DNA of 5,776 bases from JAKOQB01 sp036824465. GTDB lineage: Bacteria > Pseudomonadota > Gammaproteobacteria > Burkholderiales > Burkholderiaceae_F. Position numbers and translations under genes: made by a program. The notes under the pieces were generated by a model. The model did no database searches, was not told the origin of the DNA, and saw only the letters and a program-made list of their open reading frames with translations. Where the stretch lies: positions 1 to 5,776 of the forward strand of contig DAITAC010000166.1 of the NCBI GenBank assembly GCA_036824465.1, written 5' to 3'. Shown here piece after piece: positions 5,341-5,776 of the stretch (position 1 is its first letter; every line of letters starts with the position of its first letter).

Positions 5341-5776
5341 CAGTCGATTCGCTCGAGCAGCACCACGCCGCGCGCGTGCGGGGTGACCTCCACCCTGCCG
5401 GCCACAACTTTCGCGGCTGCGCCGCCGTACGCATCGCGCACCGACGTGCCGTCGGCAAAGACGCCGGCGACGTTGATGGCCACCTTGTCTTTCGCACCGA
5501 TCGCGATGACCACGCGGTCTTCGTCGCTCACGCGGCTGAACGCATATGGCGCGTCGGAAATCCTGGCGTGCGTACCGCGCGCAAGCGCCACGTGTCGCGC
5601 ACGGAACTGGCCGAGCTTGCGCCAGTGGTCGAGCACGTCACGGTCGAGACCCGCCCAGTTCATGTCAGAGCGTGTCGCCTGCTGCTTGTCGCCCGACGTG
5701 AAGGGGCCCGGCGGCCGCGCACTTTCGTCGCCGTAGTAGATCTGCACGCCGCCGGGTGCCAGCATCAGCGCCGTGC
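5340..5776 (-). CDS. malS: MalS-like periplasmic alpha-amylase, C-terminal part (5' end outside window)
   Basis: The last 144 or so residues of a GH13 enzyme; the gene enters from the right edge and ends in TGA at 5342-5340. The visible order is a TALMLAPGGVQIYYGDES strand, ARPPGP, a TRSDMNW motif, the helix HWRKLGQFRARHVAL, and a C-terminal beta-domain ending GVVLLERID. The sequence GDESARPxGP...TRSDMNW...HW.K..QFRARH closely resembles the same region of E. coli MalS, the periplasmic amylase that trims maltodextrins (GH13_19). The catalytic Asp/Glu/Asp, signal peptide and any N-terminal domain lie outside the window. The ATG at 5765 is internal, not a start, because the frame continues upstream with family-like residues (T-A-L before it). 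Its stop codon overlaps the downstream amylase start by one base, so the two form an operon. A different GH13 subfamily is possible, since only the non-catalytic end is visible. Confidence 0.85.
   Translation of the reverse strand, partial: TALMLAPGGVQIYYGDESARPPGPFTSGDKQQATRSDMNWAGLDRDVLDHWRKLGQFRARHVALARGTHARISDAPYAFSRVSDEDRVVIAIGAKDKVAINVAGVFADGTSVRDAYGGAAAKVVAGRVEVTPHARGVVLLERID

Noticed and set aside
3751..5736. Long plus-strand open frame (661 codons) opposite the amylases
   Set aside because: It is antisense to two clear GH13 genes. Its translation is rich in Arg, Ala and His without domain signatures, as expected of a shadow frame in GC-rich DNA.
1..5776. CRISPR array, insertion sequence, tRNA or other mobile signature
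   Set aside because: No regularly spaced repeats, transposase-like frames, terminal inverted repeats or tRNA-like cloverleaf were recognised on either strand.

Overview
The window is GC-rich DNA, judged by eye at a little over 60% G+C, with compact proteobacterial-style genes. The outer-membrane porin, periplasmic-type amylase and lipoprotein all indicate a Gram-negative host. The lipoprotein's Cys-polyGly start and the overall composition fit a beta- or gammaproteobacterium such as Burkholderiales or Xanthomonadales relatives. The genus cannot be fixed from sequence alone. Apart from one gene, everything recognisable belongs to starch/maltodextrin use.

Layout. Plus strand: the C-terminal tail of a glucokinase (1-163); a leader of about 140 bp with a LacI-type operator core and two hairpins; a complete maltoporin, LamB (307-1536); a strong intrinsic terminator (1585-1610); then a TPR-repeat protein fused to a DUF6445/2-oxoglutarate-oxygenase-like domain (1664 or 1670 to 3082). 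Minus strand, reading right to left: the C-terminal part of a MalS-like periplasmic alpha-amylase (5340-5776, cut by the window edge); a complete animal-type GH13 alpha-amylase lipoprotein (3748-5340) that shares one base with the MalS stop; and, 84 bp further on, a small secreted protein made almost entirely of a pullulanase-associated (PUD/CBM41) starch-binding domain (3175-3663). The two gene sets converge at 3083-3174, which holds a terminator hairpin for the minus-strand genes and a 14-bp palindrome.

Likely joint function (inference). The lipoprotein amylase would cut starch or glycogen at the cell envelope, and the small PUD protein may help hold polysaccharide. LamB would carry the maltodextrins across the outer membrane, the MalS-like enzyme would shorten them in the periplasm, and glucokinase would phosphorylate released glucose in the cytoplasm. 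No inner-membrane transporter or regulator gene lies in the window; these may lie beyond the edges.

The items most worth a second look are the TPR-DUF6445 fusion (intact HxD...H and Arg, no known substrate), the free-standing PUD protein, and the amylase, which keeps two of three chloride ligands of animal amylases but has Ser in place of the third. No mobile element, CRISPR array, tRNA or rRNA was seen.
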